From assembly GCA_028700615.1 (NCBI GenBank), contig JAQVSH010000129.1, forward strand, positions 1 through 5,935: a stretch of 5,935 bases of DNA, read 5' to 3'. The stretch is from Bacteroidales bacterium. Lineage in GTDB: Bacteria > Bacteroidota > Bacteroidia > Bacteroidales > UBA4181. Within the stretch, counting starts at the first letter, position 1. Each line of letters starts with the position of its first letter. The notes beneath the pieces were generated by a model. That model was not told the origin of the DNA, did no database searches, and was given only the letters and a program-made list of their open reading frames with translations. This document shows positions 1 through 5,935 of the stretch, piece after piece. Position numbers and translations under genes: made by a program.

Positions 1-740
1 ATAAAATCCCTTTCCATCAGCGTCATGGCCTGATTTCCCTCCTGAATTACGCCGATTACAGCCGGAACGGAGTCAATGGCAAACATTACATCGGTTGAAC
101 CAATCAGTAAAAAGGTTAATGTAAACGGGGTGAGTGCCCGTTTCCCATCAATACGGGAGAGAAATTGAGCATCGTGAACATTCACATCTACTTTAAAAAA
201 CTTTTTAGCCGTCCGGATCAGCACATTCTTTTCCGGATCGATGGTTTCATCTTCATCTCCGCTTTTGATCATTTTAATGGTCATCACAATCAGAAATGCA
301 CCAAAAAGATAGATCAGCCATTCAAATCGATCGATCAGTCCCATCCCGACCAGAATAAAGAGGCACCGTAAAAATATAGAAAGTAATATACCCAATTTTA
401 GCAGAATAGGCTGCACATCTTCGCGTACCTTCATCATGGCAAATATCATAATGAAAACAAATAAATTGTCAATGGAGAGCATATACTCAGTCAGATAACC
501 CGCAAAGAATTTCATTCCCATCATGCTTCGGGTGTTGACTTCCGAATCCGGATTCTGAGGATAGAAAAATGAAATAGAAAGACCAAATAAAACTGCAATT
601 CCAACCCATATGCCGGTCCATTTAAGAGCAACTGCGACACTTTCCTGTTTATGCCGACGTTTTGCAGCAGCCATATCTACAATAAAGCCGATTACAAAAA
701 TCGCAATAAACGCAACCCAAAAAATTGTTTCTGAATTCAT
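1..740 (-). CDS. TerC/Alx-family integral membrane protein, C-terminus missing (window edge)
   Basis: I translated this reading frame by hand from the ATG at 740-738. It stays open for 246 codons to the window edge, so the C-terminal part is not visible. Hydrophobic segments lie near residues 6-23, 41-60, 74-103, 114-134, 139-157 and 203-225. Two TerC hallmark motifs are present: SIDN (89-92) after a conserved Glu (E85), and TDVMFAIDSVPA (216-227). The stretch RFEWLIYLFGAFL (138-150) also matches the family well. A charged cytoplasmic-type loop follows at about 159-200. TerC/Alx proteins are linked to metal handling, notably Mn2+ export or loading of exported metalloproteins, and to tellurite resistance. 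The substrate here cannot be decided. Two oddities: the usual Glu before the second motif (VELSD in E. coli Alx) is Gly (IGSTD), and about eight extra residues follow the AIDS motif. No Shine-Dalgarno sequence precedes the start. A separate promoter candidate lies upstream. The family call is firm; the function is not. Confidence 0.93.
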   Translation of the reverse strand, partial: MNSETIFWVAFIAIFVIGFIVDMAAAKRRHKQESVAVALKWTGIWVGIAVLFGLSISFFYPQNPDSEVNTRSMMGMKFFAGYLTEYMLSIDNLFVFIMIFAMMKVREDVQPILLKLGILLSIFLRCLFILVGMGLIDRFEWLIYLFGAFLIVMTIKMIKSGDEDETIDPEKNVLIRTAKKFFKVDVNVHDAQFLSRIDGKRALTPFTLTFLLIGSTDVMFAIDSVPAVIGVIQEGNQAMTLMERDF

Positions 741-802
741 GATTTAATCATTTGTTATTTTAATAAAATAATAGGGAATTTCATAGAAAAAAAATGAATC
801 CG

Positions 803-832
803 CAAAATTAAGAAACTCAGTAATAAAAGCAA
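803..832 (-). promoter_or_regulatory. Putative Bacteroidota-type promoter for the TerC gene
   Basis: Read on the minus strand, TTG (832-830) is followed after 19 nt by TAATTTTG (810-803), a full match to the Bacteroidota primary-sigma pattern TTG-N(17-23)-TAnnTTTG. The start codon is 62 nt further on, giving a leader of about 55 nt. Spacing and position fit well, but the DNA is AT-rich, so chance matches are possible. The leader is too short for a yybP-ykoY Mn2+ riboswitch, which sometimes precedes this family elsewhere. Confidence 0.5.
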
Positions 833-904
833 TAGTTAATAATAATAGTTCGCTCAAAACATTGCAGTATGCAGATATAGTGCCAAAATAAAATAGTTTA
901 TTGA

Positions 905-925
905 GCTTTATATATGTTATAAAGC
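905..925 (-). terminator. Possible weak terminator hairpin after the CxxC protein gene
   Basis: A perfect 8-bp stem (905-912 pairing with 918-925) with a 5-nt loop lies 35 nt past the stop codon of the minus-strand redox gene and upstream of the TerC promoter candidate. The stem is mostly A-T with one G-C pair and one C-G pair at its base. The following minus-strand bases are T-rich but broken by A and C rather than a clean T run. The position is right for a terminator; the strength is doubtful. Confidence 0.35.
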
Positions 926-959
926 ATCAGTAACCATTTTTGAAAAACTTGATTAAAAA

Positions 960-1496
960 TCAGGATGGATTCTCAATGATTTTTTTGTAGCGGTTCCATA
1001 AGATTTTATGGGCAACAGGGTATCCTGCCAATACAATTTTATTTTCCGGATCAACCAGAAATGTTTGCAGCTGAGGATCTGTTGATAATTGGTTCTTTCT
1101 TATAAAACTTGCGCTTTCATCGTAAAATATCGGGAAATAAAAATCATAAAAATCCAGAATCGAAGATAATTCATTACCGGGCTGGATAATAAAAACAAAA
1201 TCCACAGGGTTTTTCCATTCTTTGGATTCTGCAATCAAAAGTTTCCATCCAAAAAAGTTCAACCGGCAGATATTACACCCGGCGGCATCCGCAAAGGTGA
1301 TAATCTTATATCCGGGTTTTTTTAATACTTCTGTGACTGTGTCACGTCCTGGTATATTGGGGTGCAGATTAGTAGGAAATATAATTTTTTTACCTATCAT
1401 TTTAAACAGCGCATCGTCGGTATCTGCCAAATTCTCAAAATGCGGGATCAGGAGAGAATCCGCTTTTTTTCTTCTGTTTTGAACCTGAGTTTCCAT
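960..1496 (-). CDS. Small thioredoxin-fold protein with CxxC motif (Bacteroidota redox family)
   Basis: The product is a 178-residue protein. The core resembles thioredoxin/AhpC-TSA-like proteins common in Bacteroidales: a GKKIIFP strand (35-41), a beta strand KIITFADAAG (64-73), then CNIC (C74, C77) and a helix with GWKLLIAE (83-90). A second strand VDFVFIIQPG (98-107) follows, then YFPIFYDES (120-128) and QTFLVDPENKIVLAGYP (144-160). The CxxC suggests thiol-disulfide chemistry, but no substrate is implied. The residue before TFLV, where thioredoxins usually have a cis-proline, is Gln. The relatives I recall usually begin with a lipoprotein signal. This one starts with a charged, non-hydrophobic N-terminus and no lipobox, so it looks cytoplasmic. 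An in-frame TAG three codons before the ATG at 1496 rules out a longer frame. It is divergent from the DUF418 gene and upstream of TerC in the same direction. The fold call is fairly sure; the function is open. Confidence 0.82.
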   Translation of the reverse strand: METQVQNRRKKADSLLIPHFENLADTDDALFKMIGKKIIFPTNLHPNIPGRDTVTEVLKKPGYKIITFADAAGCNICRLNFFGWKLLIAESKEWKNPVDFVFIIQPGNELSSILDFYDFYFPIFYDESASFIRKNQLSTDPQLQTFLVDPENKIVLAGYPVAHKILWNRYKKIIENPS

Positions 1497-1516
1497 TTTC
1501 GGCTAGTTCTACGATT

Positions 1517-1544
1517 CAAAAGTATGTTTCTTTATTATTCAAAA
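1517..1544 (-). promoter_or_regulatory. Candidate promoter for the CxxC protein gene
   Basis: On the minus strand TACTTTTG (1524-1517) is a perfect TAnnTTTG -7 element, ending 20 nt before the ATG. An upstream TTTTG (1544-1540) could serve as the -33 element, but only 15 nt separate the two, shorter than the usual 17-23. The implied leader is very short. The 12-bp tandem repeats begin 4 bp upstream, so a protein bound there would sit directly beside this promoter. Confidence 0.35.
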
Positions 1545-1548
1545 GTCT

Positions 1549-1584
1549 AAAATGTTATGCAAAATGTTATGCAAAATGTATAGC
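1549..1584. repeat. Three tandem 12-bp direct repeats in the divergent intergenic region
   Basis: AAAATGTTATGC occurs at 1549-1560 and again, identical, at 1561-1572. A third copy, AAAATGTATAGC (1573-1584), differs at three bases. Another AAAA follows, as if a fourth unit began. The 12-bp period is close to one helical turn and would place successive binding sites on nearly the same face of the DNA. The array sits immediately upstream of the promoter candidate of the CxxC protein gene. It may be a regulator-binding array or simply a small tandem duplication. Confidence 0.8.
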
Positions 1585-1651
1585 AAAAAGAATCGGATTG
1601 ATCTTGTTTACATATTGTTAAGACGACTGATCTCAATTTTTTCATGATGTC

Positions 1652-1674
1652 AGATGGATAGAATATATCCATCT
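1652..1674. promoter_or_regulatory. Perfect 9-bp inverted repeat, possible operator
   Basis: AGATGGATA (1652-1660) and TATCCATCT (1666-1674) are exact reverse complements separated by 5 bp. Both flanking genes start, rather than end, in this region, and no T run follows on either strand, so a terminator role is unlikely. The dyad lies about 28-31 bp upstream of the -33 element proposed for the DUF418 operon, a position suited to binding of a dimeric regulator. No regulator gene is visible in the window. Confidence 0.5.
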
Positions 1675-1704
1675 AAGAAAATACATTACAAAAGTTTTTC
1701 CTTG

Positions 1705-1733
1705 TTGTAAATCCAAAAAGATCACTAATTTTA
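1705..1733 (+). promoter_or_regulatory. Candidate promoter for the DUF418-fucosidase-ABC operon
   Basis: TTG (1705-1707) is followed after 18 nt by TAATTTTA (1726-1733), a match to the Bacteroidota pattern except for the last base (A instead of G). A second TTG at 1702-1704 gives 21-nt spacing. Transcription would begin near 1740, leaving a leader of about 38 nt, A-rich and without Shine-Dalgarno, before the ATG at 1778. Confidence 0.42.
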
Positions 1734-1777
1734 AATCTTTAATTAAACAAAAATCAAATTCAATAAAATAATTATAG

Positions 1778-2938
1778 ATGACAACAGAAATGAAGGCCCC
1801 CAGAATAGAGGTCGTAGATGCTTTAAGGGGATTTGCAATTCTTGCAATTATGTTGGTACACAACATTGAACATTTTGATTATGCTTATTTCCCTGAATAT
1901 CTTCCGGAATGGATGAAAGCATTGGATAGTGTGTTCTGGGATTCAATATTCTTTCTGTTCGGAGGGAAGGCGTACTCAATTTTTGCCATTTTATTCGGGC
2001 TGACTTTTTTTATTCAGTTTAACAATCAGGCTAAGAAAGGAAAAGATTTCAGAGGTCGCTTTTTGTGGAGACTCCTGCTTTTGTTCGGTTTTAGTATTTT
2101 AAATTCTGCTTTTTATCAGGGAGATATTTTGATGTTGTACGCCATCCTGGGAGTTACTTTAGTGATGATTTGTAATCTCAGTAATCGGTGGATTCTTATT
2201 CTTGCTGCTTTTTGTATGCTTCAGCCATTTGAATTGGGACGGTTTTTTTATTCACTCTTTAATCCTGATTATGTAAAACCGGCGGCGCTCTCCGGAACTT
2301 ATTTTGCACAGACCGGGGCTCATATTACAGGAGATTCTTTTTTTGAACTGCTCAAGGGAAATCTTATGATCGGAAGAAAAGCCGTAATGCTTTGGTACTG
2401 GGAAAACGGGAGAGTTTTCCAGACGGTTTCTCTTTTTATGATTGGCTACTTATTGGGCAGAAAAAAATTACTGGTTCCTTCAGAAGCTTCTGTTGCCTTT
2501 TGGAAAAAAACATTACTGTATTCAGTGATATGCTTTGTTCCCCTTTTGTTTTTGTCAAAACATACCGGTTTATTTCTTTCTGAAAATACGGCTCCGATTT
2601 TTTCCATGGTGTTAACTACCTGGTCTAATTTTGCTTTTACCCTGATTCTTATTTCAGTGTTTGTTACCTTGTATCAGCAGAAATTTTTCAAATCGACCCT
2701 GGAAAAACTGGTGCCTTTCGGTAAAATGAGCCTTTCCAACTATATCATTATGTCGATGATCGGTGCTTGTATTTATTATGGTTTCGGATTGGGAGTTTAT
2801 GCAATTACCGGAGCGTCTTGTAGTCTGCTGATCGGAATTGTGATGTTTATTGCCATGAGGGGCTTTGCTTCCTGGTATATGGCCCGTCATAAACATGGTC
2901 CCATGGAGTACCTCTGGCACAAGGCAACCTGGATTTAG
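1778..2938 (+). CDS. DUF418/YeiB-like multi-pass membrane protein
   Basis: The product is 386 residues, the usual length for the family, with about nine or ten hydrophobic segments (near 15-30, 55-80, 96-113, 115-132, 136-150, 214-228, 245-260, 275-299, 318-340 and 344-362). Family motifs appear in order: VVDALRGFAILAI (12-24), the FAILFGLTF stretch (69-77), a basic WRLLLLFGF segment (97-105), QGDILMLYAILG (114-125), FGKMSLSNYI (314-323), and the C-terminal HGPMEYLWHKATW (373-385) typical of the DUF418 end. The N-terminal RGFA block is shared with acyltransferase-like membrane proteins such as the HGSNAT/DUF1624 group, so transfer of an acyl group across or at the inner membrane is conceivable. 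The function of DUF418 proteins is not established, and the substrate here is unknown. The ATG at 1778 gives the normal N-terminus; Met5 (1790) is a less likely start. The gene probably opens an operon with the fucosidase 33 nt downstream. Confidence 0.92.
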   Translation: MTTEMKAPRIEVVDALRGFAILAIMLVHNIEHFDYAYFPEYLPEWMKALDSVFWDSIFFLFGGKAYSIFAILFGLTFFIQFNNQAKKGKDFRGRFLWRLLLLFGFSILNSAFYQGDILMLYAILGVTLVMICNLSNRWILILAAFCMLQPFELGRFFYSLFNPDYVKPAALSGTYFAQTGAHITGDSFFELLKGNLMIGRKAVMLWYWENGRVFQTVSLFMIGYLLGRKKLLVPSEASVAFWKKTLLYSVICFVPLLFLSKHTGLFLSENTAPIFSMVLTTWSNFAFTLILISVFVTLYQQKFFKSTLEKLVPFGKMSLSNYIIMSMIGACIYYGFGLGVYAITGASCSLLIGIVMFIAMRGFASWYMARHKHGPMEYLWHKATWI

Positions 2939-2971
2939 GTTTGAGAATAATGATCGTGTAAACTATTAAAT

Positions 2972-5332
2972 ATGAGAAAAACTTTTTCTATGCTATTAAT
3001 TTTGAGTGTATTGGGGGTTCTTTCTCTATATGCTCAGGATGAAGCTACTCTTCCTTCTCAATGGAAGATCTGGTTTGAAAGACCCGCAGAGGTTTGGGAA
3101 GATGCACTTCCGGTGGGAAATGGAAGACTCGGAGCCATGGTTTTTGGAACTGTAGAAAAAGAGCATCTCCAGTTGAATGAAAAATCCGTATGGGCCGGAC
3201 AATCCCGTTGGAATCCTGTTCCCGGTTCGTCTAAAACACTGGCAGAAGTCAGAGATCTTCTTTTTCAGGGAAAGTATAAGGAAGCAGAGCAATTGGCTTC
3301 CACCGGGATTTTGGGCAACAGGCCTCGTGGTACTCAGCCGGGAGTAGCCAGACCGAGAATCCAAGGGGCTACATACCAGACACTGGGCGATCTGGAAATG
3401 AATTTTGGTACCTATAGGGGAGGTGTAACCAATTACCGGAGGGAACTGGATATTGAGAATGCGGTTGCACGGGTTAGTTATACGCATGATCGGGTAAATT
3501 ATGTTCGTGAAATTTTTGCGAGTGCTCCCGATCAGGTGTTAGTAGTCCGCCTCACCGCAGACAAGCCCGGATCCCTGACTTTTACCTCAAAGCTTTCCCG
3601 TCCCGGGAATCTTGCGCAGATTTTAGCTCAGGGCAATGAAATCACGATGAGTGAACATGTAGGAAGAGGGATGGGGGTTATTTTTTTCTCCCGCTTGAGG
3701 GTGCTTCCGGAAGGGGGCAGCCTGATTTCAGGAGGAGACAGTATTCGTGTTGAGAAAGCTGATGCGGTGACGATTCTTTTGACAGCAGATACTGATTATA
3801 AAGGCATTGATCCTGCCATTGTTTCTCAGGAGCAAATGGAATCGGCTGTGAAGAAACCTTTTGCCGGGATGAAAAAAGATCATATTGCTGATTATCAATC
3901 GTATTTTAAACGGGTTGACATAGATCTTGGCACAAGTGAAGGGCGTTATTTCAGTACTGATGCCAGAATTACCGCGATGCAAAACGGATATGTGGATTAT
4001 GACCTGATGGAGCTCTATTATCAGTTTGGCCGCTATTTGCTGATCAGTAGTTCCCGTCCGGGGGATCTTCCCGCCAATCTTCAGGGGTTGTGGGCCGATG
4101 GACTTACCCCTCCCTGGAGTGCCGATTACCACATCAATATCAATATTCAGATGAATTACTGGCTTGCCGGGACTACTAATCTGAATGAACTGGAAAAACC
4201 TTTCGTTGAGTTTATAGACGCTATGCGTCCCAGTGCCAGAAAAACGGCTAAGGAAGTTTACGGACTGAATGGTATTGTGGCTCATTATACTACTAACCCA
4301 TGGTTTGATACTCAGCCTTCCGGCTCTCCCCAGTATGGAATGTGGCCGATGGGCATCGCCTGGAGCTGCCAGAATATCTGGGATTACTATGCTTTTGGAG
4401 GTGATGTGGACTTTCTGCGTAGCACTTCTTATCCGATTATGAAAGAAGCCGCTGAATTTTGTATGGAGTGGCTGGTAAAAAATCCGAAAACCGGTTACCT
4501 TGTTTCGAGCCCTTCTATTTCTCCCGAGAATCAATTTAAAATTCCGGGAAGTGAAGGTAACGCCAGCATGGTTATGGGACCTACGATGGATCACATGATT
4601 ATCCGCGATTTGCTTCAAAATACCATTCAGGCCACACTGGTACTGAATACGGATGAAAAGTTCAGAAAACAAATGCAAAAAACGCTGGATCAACTTTCTC
4701 CCACTCAGATTGGAAAAGACGGCCGTTTGATGGAATGGACCGAAGAATTTGAAGAACCCGAACCGGGACATCGTCATATTTCTCATTTGTATGGGTTGCA
4801 TCCCGGTAATCAGATTACCAAACAAAGTAATCCGGAATTGCTGGAAGCTGCCAGAAAAACCATTGATTACCGGCTTGCTCACGGCGGAGGACATACCGGA
4901 TGGAGCCGCGCCTGGATTATTAATTTCTTTGCCCGTTTGCGGGATGGGGATAAGGCCTATGAGAATCTCCTGGCCTTGCTGAGACAATCTACCTTAAAGA
5001 ATCTCTTTGATACGCATCCTCCCTTTCAGATTGACGGAAACTTTGGAGCTACTGCCGGGATTACCGAGATGCTTCTGCAAAGTCATGCCGGTGAAGTCGA
5101 GTTGTTGCCTGCCCTGCCTTCTGATTGGAAGCAGGGATACATTTATGGAGCTGTCGCCAGAGGAAATTTTGAAGTGAATATGGATTGGGAAGAAGGAAAA
5201 CTCAAACAGGCTAAGATCACTTCAAAATTAGGTAATCCTTTGAAATTAAGTTATGCCGGCAAAGTACTCCAAATTGAAACGGAAAAAGGGAAAACCTATA
5301 CGGTGAATTCGGATATGTCTTTGGTTCAATAA
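2972..5332 (+). CDS. Secreted GH95 alpha-L-fucosidase (exo, probably alpha-1,2)
   Basis: The product is a complete 786-residue glycoside hydrolase family 95 enzyme. A type I signal peptide spans residues 1-21 (KTF, hydrophobic core, LYA/QDE cleavage) with no lipobox, so it is periplasmic or exported. The N-terminal beta-sandwich domain carries ALPVGNGRLGAMVFG (45-59) and LQLNEKSVWAG (66-76). The (alpha/alpha)6 catalytic domain follows from about residue 300, after DYQSYFKRVDIDLG. It includes SSSRPGDLPANLQGLW, HININIQMNYW (387-397), SPSISPEN (513-520) and QIDGNFGATAGITEML. By family comparison with Bifidobacterium AfcA, the Asn pair that activates water is N389 and N391, the general acid is E519, and the further acidic residue is D688. 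All are present. H387 matches the His of AfcA, as I recall the residue that separates L-fucose from L-galactose enzymes, favouring fucosidase. A C-terminal beta domain ends the protein. GH95 enzymes invert configuration, mostly on Fuc-alpha-1,2-Gal. There is no promoter-like element in the 33-nt gap upstream. Confidence 0.95.
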   Translation: MRKTFSMLLILSVLGVLSLYAQDEATLPSQWKIWFERPAEVWEDALPVGNGRLGAMVFGTVEKEHLQLNEKSVWAGQSRWNPVPGSSKTLAEVRDLLFQGKYKEAEQLASTGILGNRPRGTQPGVARPRIQGATYQTLGDLEMNFGTYRGGVTNYRRELDIENAVARVSYTHDRVNYVREIFASAPDQVLVVRLTADKPGSLTFTSKLSRPGNLAQILAQGNEITMSEHVGRGMGVIFFSRLRVLPEGGSLISGGDSIRVEKADAVTILLTADTDYKGIDPAIVSQEQMESAVKKPFAGMKKDHIADYQSYFKRVDIDLGTSEGRYFSTDARITAMQNGYVDYDLMELYYQFGRYLLISSSRPGDLPANLQGLWADGLTPPWSADYHININIQMNYWLAGTTNLNELEKPFVEFIDAMRPSARKTAKEVYGLNGIVAHYTTNPWFDTQPSGSPQYGMWPMGIAWSCQNIWDYYAFGGDVDFLRSTSYPIMKEAAEFCMEWLVKNPKTGYLVSSPSISPENQFKIPGSEGNASMVMGPTMDHMIIRDLLQNTIQATLVLNTDEKFRKQMQKTLDQLSPTQIGKDGRLMEWTEEFEEPEPGHRHISHLYGLHPGNQITKQSNPELLEAARKTIDYRLAHGGGHTGWSRAWIINFFARLRDGDKAYENLLALLRQSTLKNLFDTHPPFQIDGNFGATAGITEMLLQSHAGEVELLPALPSDWKQGYIYGAVARGNFEVNMDWEEGKLKQAKITSKLGNPLKLSYAGKVLQIETEKGKTYTVNSDMSLVQ

Positions 5333-5364
5333 AACCCGGCCTGATTGCTTTTTTGTGTAATATC

Positions 5365-5935
5365 ATGAATTTGTTATTAAAACTGGATCATTGTACCATA
5401 AAAAAGTATGACCGGATTCTCTTTAGTGACTTTTCATGGGAGATAAAAAAAGGAGAAAATTGGGCCATTCTGGGAAATTCGGGCGCTGGGAAAACTTCGG
5501 TCTTGCAATTGCTTCGCGGAGATTTTCGAATTACTAAAGGAAACTTTTTCTATCAGAATATTACGGATTCTGAATTAGCGCTTCGTCGGTTTAATGAGGC
5601 AGCCTCTTTTGTCTTTTTTCAGGATACGGGGATAAAATATCAACAATTTTATTATCAGCAACGTTATAATAGCTCTGATGTAGAAGGCACTTTTACCGTC
5701 AGTGATTTTCTTTTTGAAGGGGATGATTCGTTGATTTCCGGTCTGGAAGCTTTAAATACGTTATTTGATCTCAGATCCTTCCTGAATACGGAGTTTATTA
5801 AATTATCTAACGGGGAAAGTCGTAAGGTTTTTATTATTAAGTCATTGCTTAAAAAGCCATCTGTTTTATGCCTTGACAATCCCTATGTCGGTCTGGATGA
5901 ATCTTCCCGAAAAGATCTGAATGATTTTGTGGATC
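5365..5935 (+). CDS. ModF-like ABC ATPase, first nucleotide-binding domain (cut by window edge)
   Basis: I translated from the ATG at 5365. The frame stays open for 190 codons to the edge. ABC ATPase motifs appear in order: Walker A GNSGAGKT (37-44), a probable Q-loop at FFQD (84-87), a YYQQRYNS block (97-103) typical of ModF/PhrA-like proteins, signature LSNGE (147-151), Walker B VLCLDN (167-172) and D-loop GLD (176-178). ModF-like proteins have two ABC domains in tandem and no membrane domain. In E. coli ModF is associated with molybdate uptake, and its alternative name PhrA recalls an older photorepair link; its true role is unclear. Here the residue after the Walker B Asp, normally the catalytic Glu, is Asn (N172), so this first domain may bind ATP without hydrolysing it well. 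The second domain, if present, lies beyond the window. The start is 32 nt after the fucosidase stop, suggesting cotranscription. The ABC call is certain; the ModF-like assignment is good. Confidence 0.9.
   Translation, partial: MNLLLKLDHCTIKKYDRILFSDFSWEIKKGENWAILGNSGAGKTSVLQLLRGDFRITKGNFFYQNITDSELALRRFNEAASFVFFQDTGIKYQQFYYQQRYNSSDVEGTFTVSDFLFEGDDSLISGLEALNTLFDLRSFLNTEFIKLSNGESRKVFIIKSLLKKPSVLCLDNPYVGLDESSRKDLNDFVD

Larger units (their letters stand above)
741..959. other. Intergenic region between TerC and CxxC genes
   Basis: This is strongly AT-rich DNA without a credible reading frame. Apart from the promoter and hairpin candidates listed separately, it shows an A-T-only 7-bp hairpin (755-761 with 765-771) close to the TerC start, and three scattered AATAGTT copies (831, 844, 892) that I regard as composition effects. 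Confidence 0.6.

Noticed and set aside
741..800. A possible Mn2+ riboswitch (yybP-ykoY) before the TerC gene
   Set aside because: The inferred leader is only about 55 nt, consists mostly of A and T, and shows none of the conserved G-rich loop elements; only a weak A-T hairpin is present.
831..898. Three copies of AATAGTT upstream of the TerC gene
   Set aside because: The copies are short and irregularly spaced in very AT-rich DNA, so chance is a sufficient explanation.
1642..1866. A 74-codon minus-strand frame across the divergent region and the start of the DUF418 gene
   Set aside because: It overlaps the well-supported start of the DUF418 gene and the palindrome, and its sequence resembles no known protein; it is best explained as a chance frame in AT-rich DNA.
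3728..4987. A 419-codon open frame on the minus strand inside the fucosidase gene
   Set aside because: It is fully antisense to a complete GH95 gene with intact catalytic motifs, its translation shows no recognisable domain and has low-complexity, coding-shadow character, and no promoter or leader supports it.
5333..5364. A T run between the fucosidase and the ABC gene as a possible terminator
   Set aside because: No convincing stem precedes the run of T bases, and the gap to the next start is only 32 nt, so read-through is more likely.

Overview
The window looks like ordinary chromosome of a Bacteroidota bacterium, probably Bacteroidia. The evidence is AT-rich intergenic DNA, A-rich leaders with no Shine-Dalgarno sequence before any start codon, several promoter-like matches to the Bacteroidota pattern (TTG, about 19 nt, TAnnTTTG), and protein families common in that phylum. 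Genus cannot be read from the sequence. I see no tRNA, rRNA, CRISPR array, insertion sequence or integrase.

Left part, minus strand (1-1496): a TerC-family membrane protein whose C-terminus runs off the left edge, and upstream of it a small thioredoxin-fold protein with a CxxC motif. A 219-bp gap separates them. It holds a weak hairpin after the redox gene and a good promoter candidate for the TerC gene, so the two are probably transcribed separately.

Middle (1497-1777): a 281-bp divergent intergenic region. It carries outward-facing promoter candidates for each side, three tandem copies of a 12-bp repeat, and a perfect 9-bp inverted repeat. Neither neighbour ends here, so the palindrome is more likely a protein-binding site than a terminator.

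Right part, plus strand (1778-5935): three closely spaced genes (gaps of 33 and 32 nt), probably one operon. They encode a DUF418/YeiB-like multi-pass membrane protein, a complete secreted GH95 alpha-L-fucosidase with its catalytic Asn/Asn/Glu/Asp set intact, and the first half of a ModF-like ABC ATPase cut by the right edge. The fucosidase would release L-fucose from glycans in the periplasm or outside the cell. No SusC/SusD pair, sulfatase or other glycosidase is visible, so this is not a recognisable polysaccharide utilisation locus within the window. How the membrane protein and the ATPase relate to fucose release is unknown. The most interesting details are the regulatory architecture of the divergent region, the Asn in place of the catalytic Glu in the ATPase Walker B motif, and the unusual gene grouping. 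I see no clear new system.
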